This document shows, piece by piece, positions 36,101 through 48,582 of a DNA stretch of 64,000 bases. The DNA lies in the NCBI GenBank assembly GCA_951799445.1, contig OX637290.1, positions 4,838,501-4,902,500 of the forward strand, written 5' to 3'. Made by a program: the position numbers and the translations under genes. Each line of letters starts with the position of its first letter. Position 1 is the first letter of the stretch. The stretch comes from Pseudisothecium myosuroides. Taxonomy: Eukaryota > Streptophyta > Bryopsida > Hypnales > Lembophyllaceae. The notes beneath the pieces are model-generated. The model saw only the letters and a list, made by a program, of their open reading frames with translations, had not been told where the DNA came from and searched no databases.

Positions 36101-37142
36101 CACTACTAGAAAATCAGTAACAAGATCAACAAATATTCAACAATATTTTATTAACTTGGGTACCGTAACGTCCATTTTTACAATTTTTTGTTGATTTTGT
36201 CTAAGTTAACAAAATGGTCACATTATTTTTGTTGATTTGGATAGTGTAACGACCAAATCAACATAATTTTGTTAAATTTTTTGAAATCTTTGGGAATTTT
36301 TTGGAATTTTAATTGTACAATGCAGTTTTTTTTCCAATTAACTATTCACAAATCGGTGTCTTTTGAAGTCAGTAGACTGTAGAGGCAATTCTAGACTAGT
36401 GAATAAACTCTTTTTTTTTTAAAATGAAGTAAAAAAAGTTGGCAAATTAAGCCAATTTTCACCTCCAAAAATCCGTTTGAGATTTCAAGCCTCCAATCAA
36501 AATTTACGGACAAAATTTAGAAAGAGGTGGAAATGGACATTTTCTTTGACATTTTTAAACACCTTCTCTGATTTTTATCCATAACTTTTGATTGGAGGAT
36601 TGGAATCTCAAACAGATTTTTGGAAGTAATAGTTGGCTTAGTTTGACAACTTTTTTGAGTTCAAAGATTTTTGGAAAAATTTCAATTAATAGGCCAAAAT
36701 CGCCTCAAAAGCCTACTGACTTACAAACTAATGGGAAAAAAAAGAAAAAACTATATAAATAAAATTCTACACCAACAATATTCATGTATATTTGTATGTG
36801 GTGCATTGGTAAGGGTCTTTGGGCCTCAACCATGAAGTCCAAGGATTAAACCATGGTAGCGGCACCCGCCACGTGGCAGTTTGACTGTCTACATGGCACT
36901 CGCCATGTGTCAATTTTGGATTGTCTTTGTGGCAACTGCCAAATGGCAGCTTTTGAATGGGTTTTTTTTTTAATTTTAATTTTTTTGTCCTCATTTTTTT
37001 TAATTCTTTTAATTCTTTTTAAAATGGGACCAAATCAACAAAAAAATCAACACTTTTTTTTCACAACTACCCAAATCAACAAAAAAATCAACATTTTTAT
37101 GTTGGATTTTTGTTGATCTAGTCACTGAATTTTCTAGTAGTG
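36101..37142. mobile_element. non-autonomous CACTA (En/Spm) element
   Basis: Termini are CACTACTAGAAAATCAGTAA and, in reverse complement from 37142, CACTACTAGAAAATTCAGTG, the hallmark CACTA ends. Sub-terminal 'atcaacaaaaa' motifs recur at both sides. Between about 36450 and 36660 is an internal hairpin. No transposase ORF is present. The 3-bp target duplication is not clean (ttt / tat). Confidence 0.8.
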
Positions 37143-37826
37143 TATTGTCCCCTTGGCCTTGGATTGTTAGTTTTTTTATCATAACTTTTGCATCACTTGT
37201 CAATTTTGTATAAAATTAGAAATGAAGGTACATATAGTAGTTGTAGACATCAAATAATATTTTAACCTTTTAAAAATTAGTTTTTTATTTTTAAATAGCC
37301 TCCAATTAGGTGTCTACCTTTGCCATTTGGGGGGGTTCTTAGTACTACTTTTGATCCAAAAATGAGAATTTGAAGCTCAAAATTGGGATATGAAGACGTC
37401 TTCTAAAGTTATACAAATCCATATAAAGATTTTTTTTTAAATAGTAAAGTATCCACCTTCCATGTGAGCTCAAAGTACACTACCTTTGCGCAAATGCAAA
37501 GAATACAACTTTTTTCCCACAGATGTAAATGGTTGAGAAAAATCATCTTCAAGTGAGGAAAAATGGCAAATTTTTATTTTATTTTTTAAATCTTTTAACT
37601 ATTTTCTAAAAATCAAACATCAAAGAATCTATTTTCTAGGCATTTTCCATCACTTTTTTTTTAGAAATAACTTTTAGAAATAACTATTTCTATGCCTAAA
37701 ATTTTTACAAATTTATTATTTTGAATGCTTTAAAACTACTCATATTCTATTTTGTTTTAAAGAATTTTATTCCAAAAGTCACAGTACTCATTGAAATAGG
37801 TCATTTTGAGACAAAAACAACAGGTA

Positions 37827-38907
37827 GGTGATTGCACAAAACACTTGTACTGTTTGGTTGCGTTTTTTTTTGGGACCGCTACAACTTTTGCTATAACTAT
37901 TGATTTATAGGTTTAATGGCAAAACCAAAAAAAAGCTTCCTAGATGTCTTGATTTTAATTGTATCCCTTATTTTTCAGAAATTAAAAAAAATCAATTTAT
38001 ATTTAAAACTCAATTTTGTTAATTTGTCACACTTTGACGTTTAGGGATTTTTAGTACTATTGAGCGGTTTAAATTAATGATTTTCAGTTGAAATTTCTAC
38101 AATATATTTTCCTAGTAGGTAGACATGTTCCTGCCAAAAATCATTTAAAAATACATTATTTTATATCCTCCACAGCTGTACAAATAGGCCTCCCTTGCGG
38201 GCGCACTTGTGAACAATAGAAATGGTTTTGACTTCATTTTTTTAGTCAAATCTCATCACCAAGAAGTCCTCCCAAATGGCCATTTTTTAGTTTTGTTCAA
38301 AATTATTTTTTTAATTTTCTACAAATTAAAATGTCAAAGGATGTATTTTCTGGGACAACTCTGCAGACTATTCTAGCGAAGAGGAAAATAGATCCTTTGA
38401 CATTTTAATTTGTAGAAAATAGAAAAAATAATTTTGAACAAAACTAAAAATTGTCCATTTGGGAGGACTTCTTGGTGATGAGATTTGACTAAAAAAATGA
38501 AGTCAAAACCATTTCTATTGTTCACAAGTGCGCGCGCAAGGGAGGCCTATTTGCACAGCTGTGGAGGATGTAAAATAGTGTATTTTTAAATGATCATTGG
38601 CAAGAACATGTCTACCTACTAGGGGAATATACCGTAAAAATTTCAACTGAAAATCATTAATTTAAACCGCTCAATAGTACTAAAAAATCCTAAACGTCAA
38701 AGTGTGACAAATTAACAAAATTGAGTTTTAAATATAAATTGGTTTTTTTTAATTTTTGAAAAATAAGGAATACAATTACAATCAAGACATCTAGGAAGCT
38801 TTTTTTTGGTTTTGGCATTGAACCTATAAATCAATAGTTATATCAAAAGTTATAGCGGTTCCAAAAAAAAACGCAACCAGACAGTACAGGTGTTTCGTGC
38901 AATCACC
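37827..38907. mobile_element. 1.08-kb foldback element with about 515-bp inverted arms (family B)
   Basis: The sequence from 37827 to about 38345 is repeated in reverse complement from about 38385 to 38907 with few differences, around a 40-bp spacer. Ends are GGTGATTGCACAAAACACTT and, in reverse complement, GGTGATTGCACGAAACACCT. CAGGT occurs on both flanks. Shorter family B copies lie at 53043, 54956 and 57893. Confidence 0.8.
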
Positions 38908-38939
38908 CAGGTGTTTCGTGCAATCACCCAGGTGTTTCT

Positions 38940-39350
38940 CAACAACCGTCAATGAGGATGAAGACTTACTAAAATCTTTATAGCTCCGTGCCATACCCTT
39001 CAAGCTACCTTGCCACAATTGTATGCCACAGGGGTGAACCAAGCTCAAGAGCTTGGTTCCAAAGAGATAAAATGAAGAAAGAGATGCCAAATGCATTACT
39101 ATATAATTGGTATGCAAGTTGATTATTTTTGGATCAAGTTGTTGTTTATGTGTTGATTTGCATGTTTGTAGGCTTCATAAGTTGCTTCTATCTTGGAGCT
39201 ATGTTGCGCCAACGCACTGCCTACTATTATTGATTTATTTTTGGCAACTTCAATGAACTTCTTGTAGTCCATACCGTTATTGATAGGAGATGTTGTCAAC
39301 AATTTTTGTGCCATGATTGAAACTTTTTGACAATTTGGTATTGACAACAC
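38940..39350 (-). other. minus-strand open segments, possible protein remnant
   Basis: Two adjoining minus ORFs (39350-39123 and 39117-38950) read KKFIEVAKNKSIIVGSALAQ and LSLVHPCGIQLWQG. They look more protein-like than the AT-rich flanks but match no family I know. Likely a fragment of the sequence into which the nested elements inserted. Confidence 0.2.
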
Positions 39351-39359
39351 TATGATCTA

Positions 39360-40890
39360 CTTTATTTTTTCACTTACTATTGAATTTCTAAAATTTCAGC
39401 ACTTATTTAATTCTATTTTACAGCTTTTAGCAGTAAAACCCTATAATTATTTTAAAAATCAGGCAAAAAATTTAATAATTAGTTTGTGCCAAAGCTGCTA
39501 GTAAAGTATTGATTATTATAATCCATTAGAATCTATGCAATTCAATTCACAAACTTGTTAGAGAAACTTCAAAAGAGGGCTAATTTGAGCCTTATATTTA
39601 TTTTAATAATGTTGAGTAGGTCATACAAAATATTTTTTTCCCCTCAATTTCACTTATTTTTTTACTAAGACATGTGATATTCTTCATTGATTCTAGTGAT
39701 AAAATTTGGCTTGTTTGAAATATATTTTTTTCAATATGATTATTCAAATTTTTCATTTTCATCCATGAATCCTATGGTCCTTTAGAATTTACAGTGCCAT
39801 ATTGTAGATTGATCCTACATATTTTTCTAGTTTGGTATGTTGTTATCTTGTGCACAAATAGACTTTGATACTTAAATTACGAGTGACTCATGTTACTAGG
39901 ATTGTTGAATCAAATGAAAGTTTTTTAATTTTTGACCTCACTTACAATTTAGTTTATTGAATTTGTTTTCTTTTATATAACTTTTGTTAACATTCATTTT
40001 GCCTTGCATGATTTAAATACTTATAGTCAATTATGCATGTATATTTCAAGCAACAACGTTAGAGTGTGACTGTATGTGTAGGGAGTGTTTAGACTTAAAG
40101 TTGAATTAAGATTAATTAACTAAAAATAGATTAATTAGAATATTAAAAAGTAATATAAAATCCAAAAATAATAATGTTAAAACTATTGAAATAAAAATGA
40201 TTAAAAATAAAATTTCCAAATAGTCAATTTAGGATTAAAAAAATTTATTTAGAGGAGTTGATTTAGCATTCAAATGTTGCAAATAGGGCCAATAACAATG
40301 GCATAACCTCTCCCGCAAAAAAATGTGCTACCATAAATATGATGTGCTAATAAATTCCATCTATGTCATCCATCAATAAAAGGCCTTATTTGCTCACTAC
40401 GAGACATGTCCCATAGTTCTCTAAATCCATTGTTTTATGATTGTCTTGCAAGTAGAATGTATGAACCTTACTAACAAGTATATGCTTATTGAAAATTAGA
40501 CACTTCATTCATTTTATTGTCATTTCAAGAAAATTCTATATTCTTTATTTTGATTAATGAATAGAAAAAAATGGAAACTTCTTCTTAAACTAGATAATAT
40601 AAAATTTCAAATTATTAAGAGCTCCTATAATCTTTTGTTGTCTTCCTTGATCTTCTATAGTCTTTTGTAATCTTCCACGAATTCTTCAAACGACTACAAC
40701 TATTAATATTAGTAGGAGGTAAGACAAGGGACTCATTAGCCTTACCAACTTAATTTTTGGAAGCAAACTCCAATATTGTCTAGTCTTATATCTTGTCTAG
40801 TTTTAAATCAAGTTCAATTGTAACTTCTTGCAAGCAACTCTTCTATACTTTTATACTTATTATTATTTAGTTACTATATCTATGATAGCA
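39360..40890. other. AT-rich intergenic, nothing recognised
   Basis: No gene or repeat boundary could be supported. Confidence 0.5.
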
Positions 40891-40892
40891 CT

Positions 40893-41429
40893 GTAGGCTG
40901 TCTTTTGAGTGGATAGTGAGGAATGCTGTTGTTTTACTATTTTTTATAGTAAAATAAAAAAATTTAATTTTTAAATTTTTCATATACCTTCCCCATTTAA
41001 AAAAATTTTAAAATTTAAAATTTAAAATTTCCATTACCCCTCCTCCCCCCTTCTTATAATTTCAAAAACCAACATACTTGACAAACAATATGGGACAAAC
41101 TTGTATCCAGTGTCCATACCAATATCCGTATCTCGTATCTGTATTTGAATCCATATTTGTATCTAATATTGTATTCATATCCATATTTGCATTCTGTATT
41201 CACTATGTATTCGTATACAATAGGGTATTTGTATCTAGTATTCATTTCATATTCATATCCGTATTCATATTTGGACAGCTCAGATTAAATCTCACAAGAT
41301 CAATGGCTTGTGATTTTTTGAGAAATCAACCGCGATTTTGAAGGTAAGCATTTAAAAAAAAAATCAACAGTGCAAGATTTTTCTTGCCCCAAGGGGGGGC
41401 CACAAATTATCACATCCTGTCTACACATG
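40893..41429. mobile_element. family D copy 2
   Basis: Left end GTAGGCTGTCTTTTGAGTGG is identical to the element at 3753. The interior again holds 'tatccatatttgtatc' runs. The right limit is inferred from imperfect 9-bp flanks (gatagcact / gatagtcat) and is approximate. Confidence 0.5.
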
Positions 41430-42138
41430 AGATAGTCATTGGCTCTAGTATCTAGTATAAGAGTAAAAAAATTGTGACCTTTGCTTCATTACATAAAATT
41501 ATTTAATTAGCCTAGTCACTTTCAAAAGTAAAGAGAAAAAGGTAGAAAATTTTGGCTAATAATTGTTTAAATATCAACATTCATGATTCCAAGGTTCAAG
41601 GAACTAACTTTTCTAAGTTCATAGTCTTTAGACTAAGTTGGAATGAAAGTTAGAAGTTGAAAGCACTACATGTCATCATGGTGATTGTAAAAAATTTCAT
41701 ATCAACAAATTAGCCTGCAATGATTTTCAAATTATTTATTGAAAAATGTTATATACTATATGGAAATTGTTCCTAATTGTAACAGAATTCTAAAGCCAAT
41801 CCCTACAAATTCTTGCCTAAAATTTAAAGCCTCCATTTACAAGAGCCAAGAGGCAATTTTGGATAAATATATTTATAGGCCATTGAAAATTGAATTTTTT
41901 TTCATATAATGTCTAAATAATACATTCTTAGAAAATTAAAAATCCCCTTTTAAAGATTAAACAACAAATTAGATACTCCAATAATAGAAACCAATTTCAA
42001 ATGCTTATTCAAACACTTTTAGGAGTAATTACCTTAGCCCTTTAGAGCATAAACCATTTTTAGATTTTTGCACATATTCAATTATAACTTTGTAAGCATA
42101 TAATATTTACTATAATTTTATAAAACTAGTCATTACAA
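41430..42138. other. AT-rich intergenic, nothing recognised
   Basis: No gene or structured element could be supported. Confidence 0.5.
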
Positions 42139-42951
42139 AAGGCCATCTTAAAGACCATTGTCCCTTTGGGGGGCAAGTGGGATTTTGGGTAGGTATCTAT
42201 AGGCTGAATTTTTGTCCTAATTTTTTGAAACTTTTTATAAAGATAGAAAAATTGATTAGCTGCGTGGGAACTTTAAAAAATTCAATAGGTGCCCGGGAAC
42301 AAATGTTATGCCCAAATAAGCTCAAAACAAGGAAGAAGGGGCAGCAAAAAAAAATTCAAAAATCTGAATTAAATTTCTTTTTCCTCATAGATTATATTTT
42401 TGTCTACATTGAAAGCTTTGATTCATTTCATTTGGATTTGATATGAGAAAGTTATGGACAACCTTGTTTTGGAGGCAATTAAAGCATTTTACCATTGGAA
42501 CTAGTGCATTTTAATTCCATCTTAGAGATATTAATAATTTAGATTTTCCTTCTATCTCGTACCTACTTCTACTTAATGATTTTTTAAAGAATGAAAATTA
42601 TTTTTTTTTAAATTTTTTTTCTCCCAGACTTTCATCTCAATTCTCCACCATAAAGATTTAAAGCTCGAAACTCTATAGTGCAAAAAATTAAAGTTAAAAG
42701 GGTTCAAAGTCAAAAAATCTAGTCCCACAATGTGCTGAAATATTTGTTTTCTTCACTTTAAATGCAAATATCTTTCAATTTATGCTATCAAAAATTTTGA
42801 AATTTTTTCCACGCATTCTCATACTAGTTAGGTATAAGATCCTATGGCTAAATGTGCAGAAAAAACAATTTTCAATTTTTTTTACTTTTTGCTATAAAAA
42901 TGGCAGTTTTGAGTATTTTTTGGCAGAAAAGAGGCCTTAGTCTTCTAGGGG
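42139..42951 (+). mobile_element. TTAA-family element, degenerate left end
   Basis: The right end 'tctaggggttaag' (TTAA at 42952-42955) and the interior 'gaaagctttgattcatttca' match the copies at 17543 and, inverted, 34016. The left end is diverged and its position approximate. Confidence 0.55.
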
Positions 42952-42955
42952 TTAA

Positions 42956-44097
42956 GAATCAAGAATTGTTTGGGATAAGTGATACACTTATAAACCTAAA
43001 TAATAAATAGAATCTCATTGTAAAAATGTTTGACATTAGAACATTGAACTAGTGAATTAGTGCATTTGTTTAAAAAATCTATCAATTGAACTTTGACCTT
43101 TTATGATCTTTGCATACAAAATATAAAACACAATTCTTAAATTGTGCCGAACTTTGACCTTTTATAGTATGTTATAATTGAACTTTTTCCTATGAATTTT
43201 AATCTAAATTCAAAACAAATCACTGGCTAGGACAAATTATTGATACACATGCATTTTACTATAAAATTCAGTAGATGAACGAAGCATTTGCAAAAACTGT
43301 TTTCCGAACTATAAGCATAAAATAATAGTAGGGTTTATCACCTTGAAAATGAAATGAAATTGTACAGTGTTAACAAAATGATTTTTCAGTTGCATTAAAA
43401 AATACCTTAAAAAAAATTTAAAATTCAACTGCCCAAGTTGGCCATGTTAAACCCATGATCACTTAGCCAAATTGAGCACAAATAAGTGCATTAAAAATCT
43501 ACTAACACGGTACACAATAACCGAAAGATACAAAAAAAATTCAAACATTGGCTTCGCAATGACTGCCTTAAAAACGCAAATCACAGAAAGAAGCTCCTTC
43601 GTCCTTTAGGGGTCAACAATGAAGGATCAGAATCAAGATTCCGATTCCCTGACAGATTTTCAAAGATAAAAAGGCGTTTACAGCATTCCGAAGAATGCAA
43701 TGCACTTGTGTCAGCGAACCTGAAGTAAACTCAGAGCTGCTATTAAATCCCATCAGAACACGTCCCCAGCCCTTTCTTGAACACGGAATGGGCTTTACCA
43801 CTTGCACGTTCAAATAGGTCCTTTCGTTTCAAACAAAGTTTAGCTAATCTGCAGACTAAGTGGTGGAGTCTCCGTTATGGAGAATTGCGGTTGAAAGCAC
43901 CAGGTTTCACTTTTGAAAGCTTTCTGCAAGTCATTCTCAATTAAGAACGACTTGTTGCAAGTGCCTTGGAATGAAAAATTTGCAGGTTACGCAACTGGAT
44001 ATTGAGCTCGAACACCACGAAGAAATATAAGAACTAAGAGGAAATGGTCTTCATGAGGAATTTTCATAAAGGCAAGACTAAAAGAGTCAAGGCAATG
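42956..44097. other. intergenic plus probable 3'UTR of the R-SNARE gene
   Basis: The distal part is AT-rich. From about 43600 to 44097 the composition resembles the gene and probably includes its 3'UTR. A lone repeat end 'cctttaggggtcaa' lies at about 43604. Confidence 0.35.
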
Positions 44098-46776
44098 CTA
44101 AATATGGTACCATTTCTTGTTTTCAATTTTCTTAGCTAGCTCTTCCGCCATCGACGCAAAATCTCCAGCTCCATCGAGCATTTCTTCAGATTGATTGTTC
44201 ATAGCCTGCACAAGGGTCATTGTTTCATGAGGGTTCTATAATGGAGACCATTTCAGTAACGAGCTAACAGCTCTCCAGAATAAAGATCTCAGATTCCTTT
44301 GAAAGGCTAATAAAAAGTCACTAATTTTAGAGTACTTAAAAACTTAACAGACCCCCAAACTTCATCAATTGAAGTTCTACTTGTTCTCAAAATCCATCAA
44401 TGACATGAAGAGAGGAACCTGAAGCTTCTCTTGACGTTCAATCAACTTTTCTTTGTTCATAGCAGCAATACTTGTAGGGTCCTGGATCAACAAAAAACAA
44501 AATAAAATCAACTCCATAGGCTTTGTGAGAAGTGGGCACAGATCATAGCTGCATATTGCACCACATAGATAGTGATAATGAGGAATGATTCCGTTAAACA
44601 CCACTAGTAAAAATTCTGAAAGTTATCTTTGAACAAGCACATCCAACTAAGAGTAGTCTAAGTTGACGCAGTTCCCGCATGCTTTCTCACAATACTCACC
44701 TATTAGTCGTTCAATCATCGAAACGTCATAATCAGACCTATTTAGTTGAAGTACTTCTCCCCACATGAACGCCTTTAATAAAGTGCTGTAAACATTACTA
44801 GTTGAGCATGTTTGAATACTTACAGTGCTTGGTTTATGCCCATATGCGATTTTTATTGAGTCTGCAGATCGTGCACGGGGTGAAGGGTCGTCTGCATTTC
44901 CATCGAGAAGTTGCAATCTATTGTCTGCATCGGTGCCCTTCTTTCCTACTGATAAGCGGACCACATACAATTGCATCATCGACGCGGAACAAGTAGCTTC
45001 GATCTGCTACACAGAATAAAATTACATAAACTCGACAACAAACTGCATACAATCTGTCATATTATGATTACAAGGTACTCACAAAAATCCGTCAAATTAA
45101 TATTTAATTACAAATTGGAAAAGCAAAACTCTATTAGTTCAGACTTGTAATGGCAACACAAGGCATATATGAGTCGCTCGTAGTTACTAAGTAAAATGTC
45201 AGAAGCAATTCCAAAGAACCTCATGTACAGAATATAGGAAGGGAGTCAAGATATCGAAGTGGATTAAGTATTTAAAAGCAAGGGATATAAAATGTAGAAC
45301 TAGTTTGTAGAAAGCGTAATTGTACTATTTCAAAATTTGAAGCTAGCACCAATACCAAGGACAACCATAACCACACAATTTTGACTCATGTAGGTAGGGG
45401 CAAGGATATATATCAAGCATATCAAAAACCCTAAGGACAATAAGGCACTAAGGAAGCGGATATGAACAGCTGCATTCTTTTTTAATTGTTTAATTATTTG
45501 TTCTGGATGGTACCTTTGAAACCCCGTTTCAATTTGTTGACAAGTTTGGCCTTTCTTTCCATACTAGACTTTGGCGAATTTGGAGTCGGTTCATCAAAGG
45601 CATGGTTTGACTTCCTTTCCAAACTCGATTTTGGAGAATTTGGAGACGGCTCGTCGGAGATGAGTTTTTCCTTTCTTTCCAAACTCGTTTTTGGCGAATT
45701 TGGAGGCGGATCGTCAGAGACATTCTTTGCCTTTCTTTCCAAAGATGAATTTGGCGACTTTGTAGTCGGATCGTCAGAATCACCGTCAATATCATCTGCA
45801 AATCAATACACGGGAAGAAGTTTACCTACGGAAACAAGTGAGTCTGACTGCAAATTCCAAAGATTTCAAGTCAAAGGCAACCAGTTCAAGCACAACAGCT
45901 TATTGAATCAGGTCTAGTAAAGCTGATGTGCATAGATATTCCGGGGGTTCGCTGATGCTCACTCGGCGATCCGTTAGATGTGTGCTCCTGCAAACACAAG
46001 AAATACTGAACATTATGCAACAGAAGTATTGAAGTTAACAGGTTTAAAACAATAAACAGATTGAAATTAGAATTTCCTAATGCACTAAGGTCAACCTTGT
46101 TAGTCTTCTTTCAAAATAACAGCTTACACAGGTAAGGGATATACCAAACAAGAGGAGGATTACGTTAAATTCTTGAGACTATATAATTTCCGTCCCTTGC
46201 AAATCTCTCGGATTCTTGCCTCAGTTGAAGGTGAAACGAAGTTAAAGAATTGCAGACAAAGCTCACTAATTGCATTCATTTCAATGAAATCTCTGCAGGA
46301 AGACAGCGCTATAAGCTGGATACTATTGGAAATTCAATTGCAATATCAATAGCACTACGCAGTGATCTAAGAAATCTCATGACTACAGATGGCTGCTGTA
46401 AATTACATTCTGCACCTTAAGAAGCTGTAAATTACGAGTTCTTCAAGAGCCATTTCCTCGCTCCAGAGAGCAGTAGGGTCCACATCTCAACAGAGCCAGA
46501 AACTAATGTAGGGTTTACATACGCAAAACGAAAGAGACCGTGCACTAGAAAACAGTGCAACAAGAAAGAATGTGAAGAAAAAACCTTAGAAGGATGTTTC
46601 GCCATGTGAATCAGGCTCATGAAAGCTTTTCCACCTTTCGCCGCAGCGTGGCTGACTTTTTCTTTCGCCACAGCAATGCTGACCTTTTCTTTTGTCTCAG
46701 CACTACTGACCTTTACTTCCGTGTCAGCAATGCTGACCTTTTCTTTCGTCTCAGCATTGCTCACTGCGTCTTCCAT
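44098..46776 (-). CDS. short tomosyn/amisyn-like R-SNARE-motif protein (280 aa, 6 exons)
   Basis: Likely cytosolic regulator of vesicle fusion that could occupy the R-SNARE place in SNARE bundles. Minus-strand exons: 46776-46585, 45987-45963, 45795-45514, 44996-44824, 44481-44419 and 44205-44098; phases agree. Residues about 7-50 hold 9-residue repeats (AETKEKVSI). Residues about 74-152 hold four 20-residue repeats (DDPPPNSPKTSLERK), each with an Ser-Pro site. ADSIKIAYGHKPST precedes the SNARE motif KEKLIERQEKLQ...EEMLDGAGDFASMAEELAKK, with the zero-layer Arg near residue 240 and C-terminal KKWYHI. This matches the end of plant tomosyn-like proteins, but the WD40 repeats are absent: an in-frame stop precedes the Met. 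There is no transmembrane anchor. The exon 4 acceptor (44996, alternatives 45003 or 45006) is uncertain, and an extra exon is possible. Confidence 0.65.
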
Positions 46777-47930
46777 GACAATTACTTGCTTCCCACCTTA
46801 TAGTCTCTGTTTTCTACAAAGGAGCTCACGATGCGGAATCCTGCTGATCAAACTAATCCAATTCCTCAATCCTAGACTCCTCTTCATTCAACAGAATATA
46901 AACATCATCGGATCGTCAGCTCGCAAGCTCCTCCCGAAATCTAAAAAGAAACACGCCGGATCAAGAAACTGCAAACCGCATTCGCAAAAGACGACTCACA
47001 GTATACTTCAACAGTAAGAAAACAATGCAACACCTGCACTGCCAGTAGATAAACCAATGCGCCTTTACCTCCTAACCCTAATACCAATGCTTCTGGAAAT
47101 TCTCTAATTCAAAAGTGAATGCATTCTCTCACAACATTCACAAGCCTCGAGGTTCAGGAATAAACAACAAAAATGCAAGATAAAAGCAAGAGCTCTCACT
47201 CTTTCTCTCTCTACCTAGGCTCTAACATCATGTGAAACTACACAAACGCTTGACGAGCGTATCCGACTAGCTTTTCCGTACTCACAAATCGTATTGAATC
47301 TAAAGAAACTAATGTCAAAGACGTCAATGTGCTCAAGTTCCCAAATTCCAAGCAAATCACAAGCGCATTACACTTACAGCCTCCGTAGCCTCCCCGATCT
47401 CCACAACACAGATGAAAAGTCGATCGTTAACAAGACGAACAACAACAGATCGGAACAGCAGCAGGTGAAGACAGAGAACAGACCATCGCTGCGCGTCGCT
47501 GGACCAATTCTTGATTCAAAAAAAAAACAGATTGAAGAAATAGGGAAAGATACCTCTGCAAAATTCCAATGAGCCACTGCTCTCGATGTGCATTAGCTAA
47601 GCTACTGGTCGCTCTCGAAGAGACTGCACGACAGACTGATAGGCTTAGCGGCAAATTCTCGGCTTCGTCTGCAGCAGGTAGAGCAGTGAGCGCGATGAGC
47701 ATAACGTTAGGTAATCGGAGGGCCGAAGTTTGAGCAAATATTGCATCGGACGGTTGTGGCTGCGCCACTTGTTGCTATCGGAGTTGGTGTGTTGTCCGGG
47801 AAGCTCGCCGACGGACGTCGGCGTCCGTTCCGTTCCCCGCCGTTCCCCGCCGTCCCCCGCTTTGCCACTTGAATCACGCGCAGGTTCCTCTTTAATGTCA
47901 CAGCCAACTCGTCTTGAATGCATGTGATAA
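46777..47930 (-). promoter_or_regulatory. probable 5' leader and promoter of the R-SNARE gene
   Basis: CpG-rich sequence at about 47690-47900 contrasts with the AT-rich flank beyond 47930 and marks a likely promoter and first untranslated exon for the minus-strand gene. Donor-like GTATCT near 47552 suggests a 5'UTR intron. The overlapping ORFs on both strands have no motif. Confidence 0.35.
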
Positions 47931-48249
47931 TATGGAGCGCCGGAAGAGAGAAATAAATCCAACGAGTCTAAACATGAGGATTCAATTTGTTTGGCAACGA
48001 TGCTAGTATGTGAGCATAGAAATGTTAGCATATGAGCCTTAAGCTTAGGTATAAATAGATATCGTATAACCATTGAAGCTGCTTATAATATAAAAATCTA
48101 TAATCATGACAAATAATATATAACATATTGAACATGGGAGTATCCTATAATCATAAAAGGGTTTTATAATATAGACATTTATAACATATTGAACATAGTT
48201 GTTTAAACTCCTAGGTTCATATAATAACAACCCTTCTGAAACATGTAAA

Positions 48250-48582
48250 ATATTATTTTGGTAGTTTTCTTGGTGAAGGACCACCTCTATAGACGTGTTA
48301 CAAATGGCCAATTCTATTTTTTTTTTAATTTTCTATTTTCTATTTTTTACAAATTAAAACATCAAAATATCTATTTTCTTGAGATTCAACACTTCTTTCA
48401 ATTCTTCTACTTAGATAATTTTTCTATACTTTATCTGCCTACGATAAATTCTTTTAAAGATGTAACATTGGTGATTTTTTTTTAAATTTAAAATTATCTT
48501 TCTAATTTTAAAGTACTTTAAAAAACTAAACATGAATAATATAAAAACATAACAAAACCATCAAGTGTTTTTTGCAATCATC
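48250..48582. mobile_element. family B fragment (right half)
   Basis: 'ttttttacaaattaaaacatcaaa' and the terminus 'tgttttttgcaatca' match the right half of the copy at 53043. The left end is missing. Confidence 0.45.

Larger units (their letters stand above)
36071..38929. mobile_element. family C element interrupted by two nested transposons
   Basis: Left end GGTGATTGCAAGAAATACTT at 36071 and right end (reverse complement) GGGTGATTGCACGAAACACC at 38929. Its body (37143-37826) is homologous to 62091-63222. A CACTA element (36101-37142) and a foldback element (37827-38907) sit inside it. Confidence 0.55.

Noticed and set aside
38100..38930. CRISPR-like repeat in the triplicated 'caggtgtttcgtgcaatcacc' end
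   Set aside because: Only two and a half directly abutting copies without spacers, explained by nested transposon termini.
46432..46584. Extension of R-SNARE exon 1 past 46585
   Set aside because: The reading continues only as intron sequence; the AAG|GTTTTT donor fits the phase of the next exon at 45987.
47294..47572. 92-codon plus-strand ORF opposite the R-SNARE leader
   Set aside because: Low-complexity Asn/Gln/Ser content, overlaps the probable minus-strand 5'UTR and intron, no recognised motif.
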